DNA of 64,000 bases, taken from NCBI GenBank assembly GCA_905221605.1, contig CAJNDS010000668.1:1666814-1730813 (forward strand). Direction: 5' to 3'. This DNA is from Symbiodinium natans (Eukaryota > Sar > Dinophyceae > Suessiales > Symbiodiniaceae). Positions 53,476-64,000 of the stretch are shown piece by piece. How positions within the stretch are numbered: the first letter of the stretch is position 1; each line of letters opens with the position of its first letter. The translations under genes were made by a program, and so were the position numbers. The notes under the pieces are model-generated. The model searched no databases, was not told where the DNA came from, and saw only the letters and a list, made by a program, of their open reading frames with translations.

Positions 53476-54091
53476 AATCAGTTAGCACTGCACTTGAAGA
53501 GCCCTTCCCTTCAACGAATAAGTCTATTTCCTAATTCCACTTACCATGAAAAAAGGGCATGGGTGAGTTGGTATGTTAATTGATTTCAAGGTAGGAGTGC
53601 CCCTTTGCCCTGTACTCGGGGCTTCCCTCAACAAGGTCCATTCTGGTTCCTCGTTTTCAAGCCTTGTGATGTGGTCCTTGGCCATCCTGAAGCCACTAGA
53701 CCGAGCCTCAAAAACCTCAACAAGCCTTCGCAACCTGCGAGTCCTACGTTTTCCTGCTGAGACAAAAAGCTTCAACCCCAAGCCTTCACAACTGCGATAT
53801 TTTGTGTAGCAACTTTTGAATTAAAAGAAGCCCTCTACTCCTTCATAATTACGAGAATCAAAGGAAAGTGCTGCAACTTTAGTAGTACTGAAACTCAAAA
53901 TCTCAAACCGTAACGCTCATTGAATCCCGGACCCAAGCTGGAAAAGGGCGGGGAGTGGGGCGCCTGCGGCTTTCTGTTTCATTATTCGGGGGGTTGGTGG
54001 GTATAGGGTCCGCAGTCGTGAGAAAGCAATCATCCATTTCGGCTCTGAGCTGTGTTCTCTCACATGGCCACCACCCAAGCGCCTGCCGGGG
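53476..54091. other. No recognised gene; ordinary-composition segment
   Basis: Open frames on both strands at 53524-53809 and 53903-54117 overlap each other. The sequence style (53530-54060) differs from its surroundings, being less CpG-rich with mixed purine runs, and resembles that of 56755-57070 and 59860-60140. Confidence 0.3.
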
Positions 54092-54137
54092 TTGTTCCAA
54101 GGATGTCTAAGGTCCAATGAACAAAGCGGCGGCCAAA

Positions 54138-54180
54138 TTCAGGCAATTCAGGCAATTCAGGCAATTCAGGCAATTCAGAA
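54138..54180 (+). repeat. 9-bp tandem repeat (CAATTCAGG), about 4 to 5 copies
   Basis: GGCAATTCAGGCAATTCAGG repeated head-to-tail. Confidence 0.95.
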
Positions 54181-55670
54181 GTCCAAGATCGCCGGAAACG
54201 GTACCAGTGTTGGAGCCGGTGCCATGGCACGACAAATCAGCTCGATGGTTGTTTTTGTACTTCGTTTGTTGATGTGGGAAGGGCAAGAGCTCCGAAGCAA
54301 AACAGAGCCTCTTTCAAGCTCGGTCCTCCATGGACCAAGTTCTGGCGCGACTTGTGCTGTATTGCTACATTGTCTACATGCGCAGAACCATCATCTCACG
54401 TGTCTTTGCGCACACAGACGTCAAATTGAACTGCAGAAGATGGGGTGAACAACTTGACCTGTGAATCATGCGAAACGTGATCCACTGCTATGGCATGGCT
54501 TGACTCGTCAAGTCCCTGACATCGCCCACAAGCTCAGTCAGTTGTTTGACGCGTATGCCGGGAGAATCCTGGGGAGCAGCTGAAGCCTAGAATGATCACC
54601 ATGTCGACAGTTTTGGTTCTCGGCACGCCGAGAAGGTATTGAGTCTATTTAGTAGTTTGCACGGGCTGAAGCCAAGAACTTGGAAATCTTCCTCCGGTAT
54701 CCTTCTGTTATGTCCTGTTCGAGATGGGTTCAGAAAGAATGTGCTCGGTCGACGCCTCTTCCTCATTCCTTCGACAGCTTCGACTGCGCGATGTCTAAGC
54801 GGAATCTGAAGCTGTGCGCGAACATCAACCCGCATGTCTTTGCGTGGGCGAGGCGTGATAAGTCTGCTCAGTAATTACTGTTGGAGATACACCGAATGCC
54901 CTTTTGCCGCAGTGCAAAATTGGCTGGTCTTCAAGAACAGAGTTTTGACAGCCAAGTGCCGCGCATCCATTTGGCTCCAGGTAGTGGCACTTGGCTCAAC
55001 GTGTCTGTGGTGGTGTAGTCGGTGTAGTCAGCAATGATCGGCAGACTGCCAAAGGCAGCGCGCTGCCGGCGCTGGCTCCTGCTGATTGCACTCGTGACTG
55101 GTTCTGCAGTCTATTGTTTGCTCATGTGCGCTCATGTGATTCATGCATGTTCATGTCCCTGACGTCCTTCAGGCTCTTCCTGCAGAGGCGCTACTTTGCC
55201 CTGCCCTGTGCCCGATGGCCACCACAGACGGCCACCCTGCTCCATGTCGCTACCACTCCAACAACTGCACCTCGGCATGACTTTTTCCCACTTCTTCGAG
55301 TTTGGGCGCCTTGCATAGGCTTAGCCTATGCTAGATGGGTTCCGGTAGCCCTACTGTCGCAATCTCCGCGTCACCTTCACAAGTGGATGTGCAGTCTGGG
55401 GGAGGTACCCTTGATTGTCAACTCTGTAACGAGGGTCCACGGTTTTGTGGCTGCGTGCCACATTCGATAGTCTACAGCGACGTTTTTGTTGTGATTTTCT
55501 CCACACTTGTGATTCCAGAGGCTGGGGTTTAAGCCGCCAAGCCATGCAGGCATCGTCCCCACGATTCCAAACACAACCCGCGTCGCCATGCACGAGCTGA
55601 ACATCGTGGTTATGAATCCGTGCCTCAGCCTGGGACACCAAGGAATTGACATCGGGCATTGAAGTCCAAG
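54181..55670. other. Unassigned; several possible exons
   Basis: Plus-strand reading gives MDQVLARLVLYCYIVYMRRT and ISRVFAHTDVKLNCRRWGEQ (about 54332-54450). It also gives LSNYCWRYTECPFAAVQNW with LVFKNRVLTAKC (about 54860-54960) and a long frame at 54991-55470. None was recognised. Confidence 0.25.
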
Positions 55671-55707
55671 TCCTATACCTTCCAACCCTCTCGGGGTCCC
55701 TGGAGCG

Positions 55708-56112
55708 ATGACTAGTGGAAAAAGGGCACGACCTCTGATTCGCGCGATGCTTGCTCTTGGGCTCCTAGGCATGGGCTTGGGTTGTGGGGTTTGGAAGGTC
55801 CGATTGCCAACATGGATCGTTAATTTGCACCCTCAGAAGCCTGGAGCCCCCAAGCTTGGAGTATTTGGAGATATTTGGAGCCTTCTCGGCCCTTTCTGCG
55901 TCTTGCAGATACTGACAACGTCTGACAACCCTAAGCTTGAGCATCTTGAGGGCACGTTACGCATCCTAGCCCGCGATGGTGTAGCAAGGTATTCCGGCGC
56001 GGCTGGTGACGTGGCCACGGTGTCAGAGCTTTTCCTGAATCACATGAGAAGTATGCCTGCGTTTTCTTCCAAATTAGAAGACTTTCCGATCTCTTTGAAT
56101 GTTGCCGAGTGA
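55708..56112 (+). CDS. Uncharacterised 134-codon open frame
   Basis: Coherent protein-like sequence with an apolar N-terminal stretch (MLALGLLGMGLGCGVW, residues about 14-29, possible signal anchor) and a soluble C-terminal part (LEGTLRILARDGVARYSG, VSELFLNHMRSMPAF). Stop at 56110-56112. No family recognised; it may be an exon or a small gene. Confidence 0.35.
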   Translation: MTSGKRARPLIRAMLALGLLGMGLGCGVWKVRLPTWIVNLHPQKPGAPKLGVFGDIWSLLGPFCVLQILTTSDNPKLEHLEGTLRILARDGVARYSGAAGDVATVSELFLNHMRSMPAFSSKLEDFPISLNVAE

Positions 56113-57180
56113 GCGTGCGGCAAGCCAGGGCCTCTCTCAGCAAGCCAACATATGACAACCCCACCAGACATAGTTCACCATGTTCACGCGATGAGCAGGC
56201 TCATGCGTGATTAATATCGCCGACAGAGTGACTGCAAGTCAGGAGCCGTTGTTGCAGGCAGCAGCGCAGGAGATTGAGGCGATCCTTTTTTGGCAAAGCT
56301 TGCAAAGTCTTGCAAGCAATCTTTGGGCTTGGAAGTATTTTCGGGTACAGGATGAACTTGGATGTGCTCGCTTGATTCCCTGAAGGACAGCAGCTTCCTC
56401 CCTGGCTATCGGTTAAAAGTCCATGTGGTGGATGCAGAGTGTTCCGCTCCGACGCCCGCGCACATATTTGGTTCCGGGATGAACTGCTTCAGTTGGCATT
56501 CTTTGGGTGGGTCAGTTGGGCTGTGTCCCTGGGACAAGGGCATCCGTATCCAAAGCCTGAGATGCCTTTGGACTTGCATCGGTGTTGCTTGCAGACGCTG
56601 AAAGCTGGTGGCCAGCGCAGTGCTTCTTGACAGTTGACTGTAATGTTGAGTTTAGACCCTGCTCTCTTCATTGTTGCTATACGTCCAAGGTGGTGACTTT
56701 GATAAGAAACAGCGGGCTCGTTCGAAGACTCCTTGCTGCCTTGTAGAAAGCACGGGGTGCGAGTAAACGCCGGGCTAGGGAAGCCCAACAAACCAAGGGG
56801 GATGAACCAAACCCTTCGCGGGCTCAAGCGGGCGGAGGAGGGGGAGCGGATTATGGCTGGTCGGTGGTCTCAGTCGTTATACGTAGGAAACCAAGCATCA
56901 TGCGAGTATTGCCGAAACCAAGAGGGCCCAAGCAGTTCAAAGCTTTCTGCTTAGTGTTCGCCTTGTTTGCAAGGATAGGAATCCGCCGGACGATTGCTTC
57001 TCTCAGCGCCAGCCCACCGAAGCACGCGGTGCCCATCCGGTATTGGTCCGGTTCAATGGCATTTTGGGGTTTTCACGGCCAACCAAGAGGTTTGCTTTTG
57101 AATGAGGTCCATTAGTTGTCGTTGTGTTTTGCGGGTGCAGCTGCCGTCTGTGTGAGTACTTGGCAATCTGCTGTCACCTC
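56113..57180. other. No recognised gene
   Basis: A plus-strand stretch FRSDARAHIWFRDELLQLAF (about 56440-56500) is the best exon candidate. The segment 56755-57070 has overlapping frames on both strands and the unusual composition noted at 53.5-54.1 kb. Confidence 0.3.
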
Positions 57181-57188
57181 AAAGCCCT

Positions 57189-57416
57189 TCACGAATGGAG
57201 GTGCTGGGCGCCGTCTGCAGTGGTACCTCGGAGGGCGTCAACGATGCCCTGTACCACTACAACGTGCTTCAGGTGCCCGGGGTGCAGCTTCTTCAGCTCG
57301 TCAAGGCAGAGTAGCGACCCCTGAGCCCACATCAGTTTGTACTGTTTGTAATTTTGAAGCATCGGCAGAATATCCCAGGTCTTGTGCTTGAGACTACGAG
57401 GTTTTTCTAACTTCAA
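57189..57416. CDS. Uncharacterised exon-like segment, strand uncertain
   Basis: The plus strand (frame through 57196-57312) reads VLGAVCSGTSEGVNDALYHY and NVLQVPGVQLLQLVKAE before a stop. The minus strand over 57189-57416 reads MLQNYKQYKLMWAQGSLLCL and DELKKLHPGHLKHVVVVQG. Both look protein-like; I cannot choose between them. Confidence 0.25.
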
Positions 57417-57637
57417 ATCATTTCAAATCTGTGCGCAAACAGAGCTCGCACAATGCGCAAGACTTCCGAATAAGGTAAGTCATTGCAGATCGATTGACTG
57501 GCTTGCGCAGGTCTTGCAAGGTAACCTTCCTAACGACGGCAACCATTTAGAAACTCGAGTGTGCCGCTGGCACTGAGTCTTTGGTCGTGTTGGGTGGTTG
57601 CGTGAAATGTGTATGTTTCCTGTGCTGGCCAGGGGCT

Positions 57638-58420
57638 TCAAGCATGCAGTTGAGGCACAAAGTGTGGGTACAATGTACCTGGGGCTAAGGAGAAGTGTGA
57701 GACCACGTTCACATAGGCACACATGATCATCCACTTTGCGCCAAGAAAACAGAAAGTCCTGCTTGTGGTTTGGGTCAGATAGGCTGTCCGTCCGTCACCA
57801 GCTCTCAATGGGGAGAAATTGGCAACCGCACTCCATGGGACCAGCTGCGGGCATCGCATGGCCTCGTCCAAGTCATCCCCACATAGGTCTCTGTGAGTCT
57901 TGGGGCCTTGGGGTTCCTCATGCCCCCCGCATCCTGCTGCGGGTCGTATGAATCCGTATGAACTCGGTCTTTTCTCTTGTTTTTGCTCTCTCCTCTCGGG
58001 GAGGATGTTGTGTGGTATGGCATGTTGCATCAAGATGCAAAAGAATGTGCAGAGCCAAAATCGCCCTGCACATTCTACATTATATATACATATGGTGGCC
58101 GAACGTGTTGTTGGCACACAGTGTCTTCCGGCCGGGTTGCTTGTCCCGTGCCCGAAGCAACAGTGCTCAAGAAGCAACATGCGGCTCGAGAACAGAATGC
58201 CACCAGCGATCACTCCGTCATGTCTTCGTGTTGTGGACACTCCATGGAAGATTTTGGAAACATCGCATGTACAGCGACGTCCCTCAGGGTACAGATTGAG
58301 CTTGAGGATGAGCATGGACTTCTTTCCTTTTGCATGTAGCAAGGTTTTGCTGCGTTCTTTTGTGTTTGTAACATGCCTAGCTGCTTCGACAAACCGGACC
58401 CAATAACGCCTCGACTCCGC
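57638..58420. CDS. Uncharacterised overlapping open frames on both strands
   Basis: A 234-codon minus-strand frame (57638-58342) overlaps plus-strand frames of 113-168 codons. The plus frame at 57977-58339 contains the most coherent stretch (VLKKQHAAREQNATSDHS, SLRVQIELEDEHGLLSF). No assignment possible. Confidence 0.2.
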
Positions 58421-58685
58421 ATGTGTTAAGCAAACTAGTTGGAATGCCGAATTTTTTTATTCCTCTGATGACTGCCATTTGCGCAAGCTAACAGTGCCGA
58501 CAGCAGCTGCATAGATTGTTAGTCATCGTTTTGGATTACCAGATTCGTAAGCAAGGAGGCATTCGGCAAAATTAATTCGTGAAGCCCGGGTTTTTCTGTA
58601 GAACCGGTGCGCGTCCCGGCTGGGAGCGGGGCATGTAAGATTTAGGCCCAGGATTACCTGGTGCGGCTGGCTTGTTAAAAGGGTT
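58421..58685. other. No recognised gene
   Basis: No coding, RNA or repeat signal recognised. Confidence 0.4.
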
Positions 58686-59393
58686 GTGTGTGTATGTTTG
58701 CATTCCACAATGCACCGCGGCCGCAACTGGCTTGTCAGCTTCTCCTGTGCTCTACATCCACGTGCCTCGAGCACATGCAGCAGGAAGGGAAACGAGCACA
58801 ATCGGGACGATAGCACCCCAGAGAACAGGGCTTCTGAATTGAAAAAAGAGCGCACTGAGAGCGACTCGGCCTCGCCAAAGCCTTGGGGCTTGTGCCAAGC
58901 TCGATCTCTTTCGGACTGCAGCAAAAAACAGCCCATCATTTCAACATCTGAATCCCTGAGCTGGGAGGTTTCTCCAAGTTCCGTCTCTGTGAGCTTGAGC
59001 GACCGCCACCTGACTTGAAGGAAATCCGACTCGGAGTGTCTGTGCTGGACGACACATCTGTGATGCTTGTGACCACCTCAAGAGCTGCTCTGGCACTTTT
59101 TGTCGAGGCACCCGTTTTCCCTACTTTACTCGGGTGGTGCCTTCCTACCGCTTCAACGTACTGGCTCTCTTCGACGTTTTGAAGATGCTCAACTTCAGAA
59201 GCTGCTTGGCTTCAATGATTTTTTTGAGGGGGGTGACAGTGGCAGAAAACTCCGTGCACGGCTTGAGGGTTTCAGAACTTTAGGGTTGGCTGGCCGCTTG
59301 ATCTTGAGACATGCAGATGTTGACAGCAGCTTGGTGGCTCGGTTTTGGATGTTTTCGGAACACTGGCGCCTCATTGCGTGTCTAACCGTCTAA
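58686..59393 (+). CDS. Uncharacterised exon-like frames (58686-59018, about 59010-59130, 59100-59393)
   Basis: Three successive plus-strand pieces: a Ser/Lys/Glu-rich stretch (ENRASELKKERTESDSAS), then LKEIRLGVSVLDDTSVMLV with TSRAALALFVEAP in another frame, then a 97-codon frame (DAQLQKLLGFNDFFEGGD, RTLGLAGRLILRHADVDSS). The frame changes fit a spliced gene. The middle piece faintly resembles the C-terminal sheet of GH2 beta-mannosidases, but not enough to name it. Confidence 0.3.
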
Positions 59394-60468
59394 CCGTGAG
59401 AGGGCGCCTTCGAACCCCAAAGCGCTCAAGTATGAGTACTTTTGCCACACTTGGAGACGGGAGTCTCAATCTTCAAGCTGGCGTGGCTTGACCCTGCAGG
59501 AGTGGGAATTGTACACGGAGCCCGCAGCATCAGCGTGTCCCGGCTAGTTGCAAGGACACATGAAGACACCCTCGGTTTGCCGACCCTTGTGGGGGATACT
59601 TGATTGTGCTCATCAAGGGGAAGTCGGCTCTGAGAGAGGGGTTTGTACGCTCCGGGGACTCTTGATGTCATGATGTCGTGCAGTATTCGGGCGATCAGAC
59701 TGCATCTCAAAAAATGGGCCGAGGCCTGCAAAATGACGAATTGACGTCCATTGCAGCGCTATTTCACAAAATTTAAAGGGCTCCCTGAAGCTTGCGAGAT
59801 GCCGTTTGCAAAATCTCAGTTGGTGCGGCGAAAAAAGATTGTAAACCCCTCACACTTGAGGAGGGGGTTGGCCCTGGCTGGTGATTTCGGGTAAGTGATA
59901 TCGGGGAATTGAGGCATCCTTTTTTCCCAAGTGAGGTCTAGGCCCCACAATTGCAAACAGACCCCGAGACGAAAGTCTCTGGGGCTCCCCGGTCCACCGT
60001 GGTTTCGACAAAGGGCACAAGGGTTCCATCAAAGCCGGTCTTGCTGTCCCCCCGACATGCCCTTATCCCCAGTTTGCGAGAAAGGCAAAGGGGAATAAAG
60101 AGGGATGAACCAAGAGCTGGCCTGCGAAGGCGCATGTCCTAAAGTGATAGGAGTACATGCTGAGGTCCTGGCCAGGGACTTGCTCTTGGAGCTTGTGCTG
60201 CCCGGAAGACTTGGTGAGTGCTTGAAGGCTGAAGGCTGATGCAGGAACGTAGACGCCCGGAAGCCCTGCGCAAATTTGGTTCGAGTTGAGAGCTTGTGCA
60301 TGGGCATGGGGTTGGTGAAGGTGTCTGTTGCGGGCAGTTCGGCAAATCGCTTGAAGCCCACGGAGGTTTTGCTTCGACTCTAGATCTCAAGCTGCCCCCA
60401 CCAACAGGCCCCAACTCCTTTTGACCGTGTCGGTTGCAGGTTGAGTAAGTCCGCTGAGGCAGCAAGAC
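59394..60468. other. No recognised gene
   Basis: Competing short frames. 59860-60140 has the distinct composition noted at 53.5 and 56.8 kb. Confidence 0.3.
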
Positions 60469-60858
60469 TTGGACTCCGGAGCCTATCCCTGGACGGTGCT
60501 CCTTCAAGCACAAGTGCAGGACTCGTCACTACCAGGTACTACCAGTGCAGAAGGCGAAACTTGCACAGCCGGTTCAGGTGCTGCTGGCCTTTGCAAGCAA
60601 AGCAGGTTGGGCGCACAAGCTTCAGTATTATTCAGCCAGAGCTTTGTACAAGTGGAAGCATCAAATGACTGCATGACTCTGAGACAACCTTCAACAACCT
60701 TCAGCATGTTAAATGTCGGCCAGGACTTGGACAGTGCCTCGGATGTGACTGGACAGCAGAGAGTCTGCGCACGTTTTGCATCTTCCAACCTGCGCAGCTT
60801 ACCGTGCGTGTCTCTGTTTCCATGTCTGTCTCACCTCGAAGATTTCGTCTGCAATTAA
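60469..60858 (+). CDS. Uncharacterised 129-codon open frame
   Basis: Ser/Thr/Gly/Ala-rich sequence that is coherent along most of its length (TTSAEGETCTAGSGAAGL, GQDLDSASDVTGQQRVCAR). A following piece in another frame, GDAVFEVDMAWLQEIRILRS (about 60889-60950, after an AG at 60880), may be the next exon. Function unknown. Confidence 0.3.
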   Translation: MDSGAYPWTVLLQAQVQDSSLPGTTSAEGETCTAGSGAAGLCKQSRLGAQASVLFSQSFVQVEASNDCMTLRQPSTTFSMLNVGQDLDSASDVTGQQRVCARFASSNLRSLPCVSLFPCLSHLEDFVCN

Positions 60859-60994
60859 TTGAGTCTATTTTTTGGTGCAGGACATCAGGAGATGCGGTGT
60901 TTGAGGTCGACATGGCATGGCTTCAAGAGATCCGTATCCTACGGTCCTACAGCCTGCAGCTGCCACAAATACATCTTGAAAGCATCTCGTGAGG

Positions 60995-61942
60995 CTATGG
61001 ATTTGGTGCGGAGCCGGGATTCCCGCATCAACATGATCGCTCTTTATGAGGCCTAGGGCCAGGGTTCTGAACGTTGAGATTTTTGTAGGCCTTCAGGCTC
61101 CGACCACGAGTCGTCCACCATGCCCACATTGCGTGCGTAGTCATGCCAAGAATTATGCTCGATCTTGGCTTTGATTTGCAAAGCACATCGAACATTTCGC
61201 TGTGTTGCATGTTGCATTCCTGGGCCCCTGATGACAGCCACAATCTGGGACTTGATTGTTAGCATGCCACAACGGTCCGCAACAACATGTTGCCCAAACC
61301 ATGGTAAGATGAAAAGGCGAGACAAAACAGCAGCGAGCCAGACTGGGTAAATCACAGCGAAAGGTTAAACTAGCCTATCCATCCACAATGTGCACTTTTG
61401 ACCAACAGTTTCAACCCTGAGCGCTCCTCCCGAACACTCTTCGTTTGGGGATGAAGGGCCAGGAACAACAATGATTCAGGCTTCTGGGCTTCTGGGCTTC
61501 TGGGCTTGTCGCCTTATCGCTTAGGGTTGACGGTTTACGTGCTGATGTTTGAGGTGCAGGCTTTGTTTGGGCTGGGTGGCACCCCGAAAATGACCAAAAG
61601 GGAAACAACGCCCTTTGAGGATGATGGAGCGGTGCTGCTTTGCCAGGCATACATCCGCGGCATGCAGCGAAGCAAGCAATTGGCTTTTCATTGTTTTTTC
61701 GAATATCAAAAAGATTAACTCTAGACGGTCTATTGGCGCCCGAATTTGTAGAACAGCGCTGCCGTGGTTTCACGGCGAATCGAAAACGGCCACGAGTCAT
61801 AAGCCATTCTTATCATTTCATATTTGCTCTTTTTACAGCCTGGCTTCGGTTCAAAAAGTTGCGGCATGTATCCGCATGTCAAACTCGAGTGACTGGCGGT
61901 GATTGAATCCACGATGGCGCCGGCGAAGCGTTATGGGGATGT
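60995..61942. other. Unassigned; one exon-like stretch near 61590-61710
   Basis: The plus strand reads KRETTPFEDDGAVLLCQAYI and RGMQRSKQLAFHCFFEYQK, then a stop at about 61716. It looks coding but is unidentified. The rest carries no recognised signal. Confidence 0.3.
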
Positions 61943-62254
61943 ATGGAGCTGAAATGCGCTGAGGCTGTCTCCAGACTATGTTTGGATGCTGTCCTCGGGT
62001 TGGTGGAATCTCGGGCAGAAAGAGCTCTTGCGCGAGAACATTGCCGGATTCTGGCGTGTATCGCCACTTTTGCGTTCGGGCCGATCGGGTATCCCTCATT
62101 GCTTGGGCACCTTCCACACGTAAGTTTGAACTGTGATCTCTATCTAGAAAGCTGCACCTTCAAGCGGACTTCATGGCCAGCATTTTCTACAGTCTGCCTG
62201 GGGTCTGGGTATGCAGATGCAGAGGTACTTGCCCACCAGTCGCACAGACACTGA
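61943..62254 (+). CDS. Uncharacterised open frame (103 codons)
   Basis: The first half is a coherent helical sequence (RLCLDAVLGLVESRAERALA, HCRILACIATFAFGPIGYP); the second half is less so, suggesting an exon ending near 62120. No family recognised. Confidence 0.3.
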   Translation: MELKCAEAVSRLCLDAVLGLVESRAERALAREHCRILACIATFAFGPIGYPSLLGHLPHVSLNCDLYLESCTFKRTSWPAFSTVCLGSGYADAEVLAHQSHRH

Positions 62255-62642
62255 AGTAATTGCAATCCAGGTATGCTAACGTGAAGTCGGAATAGTACTC
62301 GTCGCTAGGGACCGTTTATCGACAGGAATCGGCGGAGTACGCCCACAGAAGAGTACATGGGGGTGGGCATATACAACGGATCTGTGCATTCCTGGTAGTG
62401 CAGTGAGCTGTGCAGTTGAAACTTGAGGAATCTTGAGGAGTTCGGGCTGCGAGGTAGCAACCTCAGGATGAAGGAGGGGACCCCAAAGACCATTGTTGTT
62501 GGACCATAGCTGCAGTATAGCTGCCATAGCTTTCGAGGACGTGAATTATGCCATTACTTAACAGATGCCTAACATTTTTGATGCATAGGCTCCAGAACTT
62601 TGCTCAACTCGGCGCCGGAACCGCAAACTGCTCTTTGGTGGC

Positions 62643-62924
62643 ATGGGCTTTGTGCTGCTCAATTTTGTACGCAAACCACTGCTCTGTGTTGATTTCACAG
62701 GCAGTGATTGTCGATGTGAGACCGCTAACAGCAGGCCACCGATACCAAGACCTGACACCTTGAGCCTGGATCTCTTGAGCACCGCAACTAGCAGCATCCT
62801 CAGCCCTCAGCACTCAGGCCCGTGTACTGCAGAGGAACTGCTGCGAACCGGCTTTGGAGCCATGGGCTTCGACATGGGTCCGATGATGCACCTTGGTGAT
62901 CTCCTAGGAGATATGTTGCCATAA
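62643..62924 (+). CDS. Uncharacterised open frame with Gly/Met-rich C-terminus
   Basis: Ends AEELLRTGFGAMGFDMGPMM then HLGDLLGDMLP and a stop (62922-62924), so this may be the true C-terminus of a gene. The upstream part shares its DNA with another frame (AVIVDVRPLTAGHRYQDL, about 62700-62754). Not recognised. Confidence 0.3.
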   Translation: MGFVLLNFVRKPLLCVDFTGSDCRCETANSRPPIPRPDTLSLDLLSTATSSILSPQHSGPCTAEELLRTGFGAMGFDMGPMMHLGDLLGDMLP

Positions 62925-63805
62925 ACGAATGCGTGTTGGTCCTTGCCAAGCTTCGGACTCGTGTTTTGGATAAGGGCAAGGGGGTTGGAAAGTTCAATCT
63001 GCCAAATCCTCAGAGCAGATTCAGAAGCTGCACAGGAACACCAACGACATGCATGGTCTTTCGGGCCGCCGGCTTTCGGACATCTACTCCGCCGCATGGC
63101 TCGAAGAAGTGGAACTGGTGCAGCGTGTGTGTACGGAGACGTCATGGCGAGATCTTTGGCTTTTTCTGTGGCCACGCGCCATACGAGCTTGCCTTTGTAC
63201 AGTATACAACATGGAGGCGTGAAAGAGAGTGAGAGAGAGACAGAAAGAAAAAAAGGGCACGTTTGGCACGTTTGGAGGCGCTGCAAGAACAAACACACAC
63301 ACACAACACACTCAAGCAACCTTCCTGACAGCCAATACTGGTACCTCCGATCTGCGAGCCACATCAGCTTAGACAGGCTAAGCCTGCTGTCACTGAAGTA
63401 CATCATGCTCCTGAATACCTCTGATGTTTCAAACTGGTGTTGACATTGCAATCCCAAGGGTGTCTTGGGGCATGAAGGTGAAATGACGATTTTTTTTTTT
63501 TACCAGACAGGCCAGACACAAGGAATGGCGTGTGCAACCTTGATGAGATGATGCAAACATGAGGTAGGGTCCTGCCTCGCTGTACCAGACTCAGAGGAAT
63601 GGTACAACACGAAATGAAGTGGACATGAAAATGAGGGTGAGGGTCCTGCCAGCTACTCTATACAGAGTCCAGGCACAGACCAATGCAGGTACGTTTACCT
63701 GGGGTGTGGGGGGGAGCTTCGATGGGCAGAGCCACCCCCACACCCCCTCTGCCCCCCTGCTCAAAAGAAATGAGATGAGGCCTACTGTTGAACCCTTGGT
63801 TACAG
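62925..63805. other. No recognised gene; simple repeats
   Basis: GAGAGTGAGAGAGAGA at about 63224-63240, CACACACACAC at 63292-63304, T11 at 63490-63500. Two related 50-bp stretches containing GTAC.AGACTC/GGTCCTGCC occur at 63560-63660. Confidence 0.5.
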
Positions 63806-63809
63806 GGTT

Positions 63810-63885
<76 letters not shown>

Positions 63886-63888
63886 CCA

Positions 63889-63947
<59 letters not shown>

Positions 63948-63948
63948 C

Positions 63949-63984
<36 letters not shown>

Positions 63985-64000
63985 CTCACGCACGCACGCA
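63810..64000. repeat. (CA)n followed by (CGCA)n microsatellite, running off the window
   Basis: About 70 bp of pure ACACAC followed by more than 100 bp of CGCACGCA with rare changes (CCCA, CCCG, CTCA). Confidence 0.97.

Noticed and set aside
59010-59130. Resemblance to the C-terminal part of GH2 beta-mannosidase
   Set aside because: Only a short hydrophobic strand pattern matches and the expected GRFSDN motif is absent, so I did not name the gene.
63591-63993. Repeated Ala-Cys-Val-Arg frames at the right end
   Set aside because: Translation of the CGCA/CA microsatellite.
1-64000. Search for the dinoflagellate spliced-leader sequence, tRNA, rRNA or snRNA genes
   Set aside because: I found no stretch that I could confidently match by eye to any of these. 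A covariance-model search would be needed to exclude them.

Overview
The window looks like nuclear DNA of a dinoflagellate, most likely Symbiodiniaceae. The evidence is threefold. Genes recognised by conserved protein motifs are cut into many short exons whose introns mostly start with GC (some GA, few GT) and end in AG, usually followed by a G exon base. CCCTAAA-type telomere-like repeats occur internally. Degraded non-LTR retrotransposon ORFs of a kind I associate with Symbiodinium-like genomes are present. There is no sign of bacterial organisation: no operons, no ribosome binding sites and no tRNA or rRNA that I could see.

Layout. 1-4 kb: no recognised gene; a few uncharacterised open frames. 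4.07-7.0 kb (+): a NEK-type protein kinase gene of at least 14 exons, one only 22 nt long. 7-12.2 kb: mostly unassigned, with a degenerate telomere-like tract near 11.5 kb. 12.3-16.2 kb: a large block of tandem repeats (42-bp, about 60-bp and 96-bp units, then simple repeats). 16.2-18.2 kb: unassigned. 18.2-22.7 kb: a second repeat block (14-bp, 72-bp, about 60-bp and 42-bp units, and a perfect 70-bp palindrome) around a single-exon ASCH-domain gene (20.4-20.9 kb, +). 22.7-27.6 kb: unassigned open frames, with an interstitial telomeric repeat at 24.54-24.66 kb. 27.9-33.8 kb: GC-rich debris of non-LTR retrotransposons in both orientations, enclosing a third copy of the 14-bp/60-bp/42-bp repeat module (29.3-30.8 kb). 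34.56-36.1 kb (+): a Sir2-family (sirtuin) gene. 38.8-50.0 kb (+): a P5A-type P-type ATPase gene (ATP13A1/Spf1-like), spliced over about 11 kb. 50-64 kb: microsatellites and open frames I could not assign.

The four recognised genes all lie on the + strand, as in the unidirectional gene arrays typical of dinoflagellates. They do not form an obvious pathway: a cell-cycle/cilium-type kinase, an RNA- or nucleotide-binding-like ASCH protein, an NAD-dependent deacylase, and an ER membrane-protein dislocase.

The most unusual content is the repeat architecture. A 42-bp family and a roughly 60-bp family are joined in the same order and relative orientation at three separate loci, and two of these loci share further flanking modules. 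Most of the very long open frames in the window are by-products of these arrays, whose periods are multiples of three, and should not be read as genes. Exon borders were placed by eye from conserved motifs and need transcript support.
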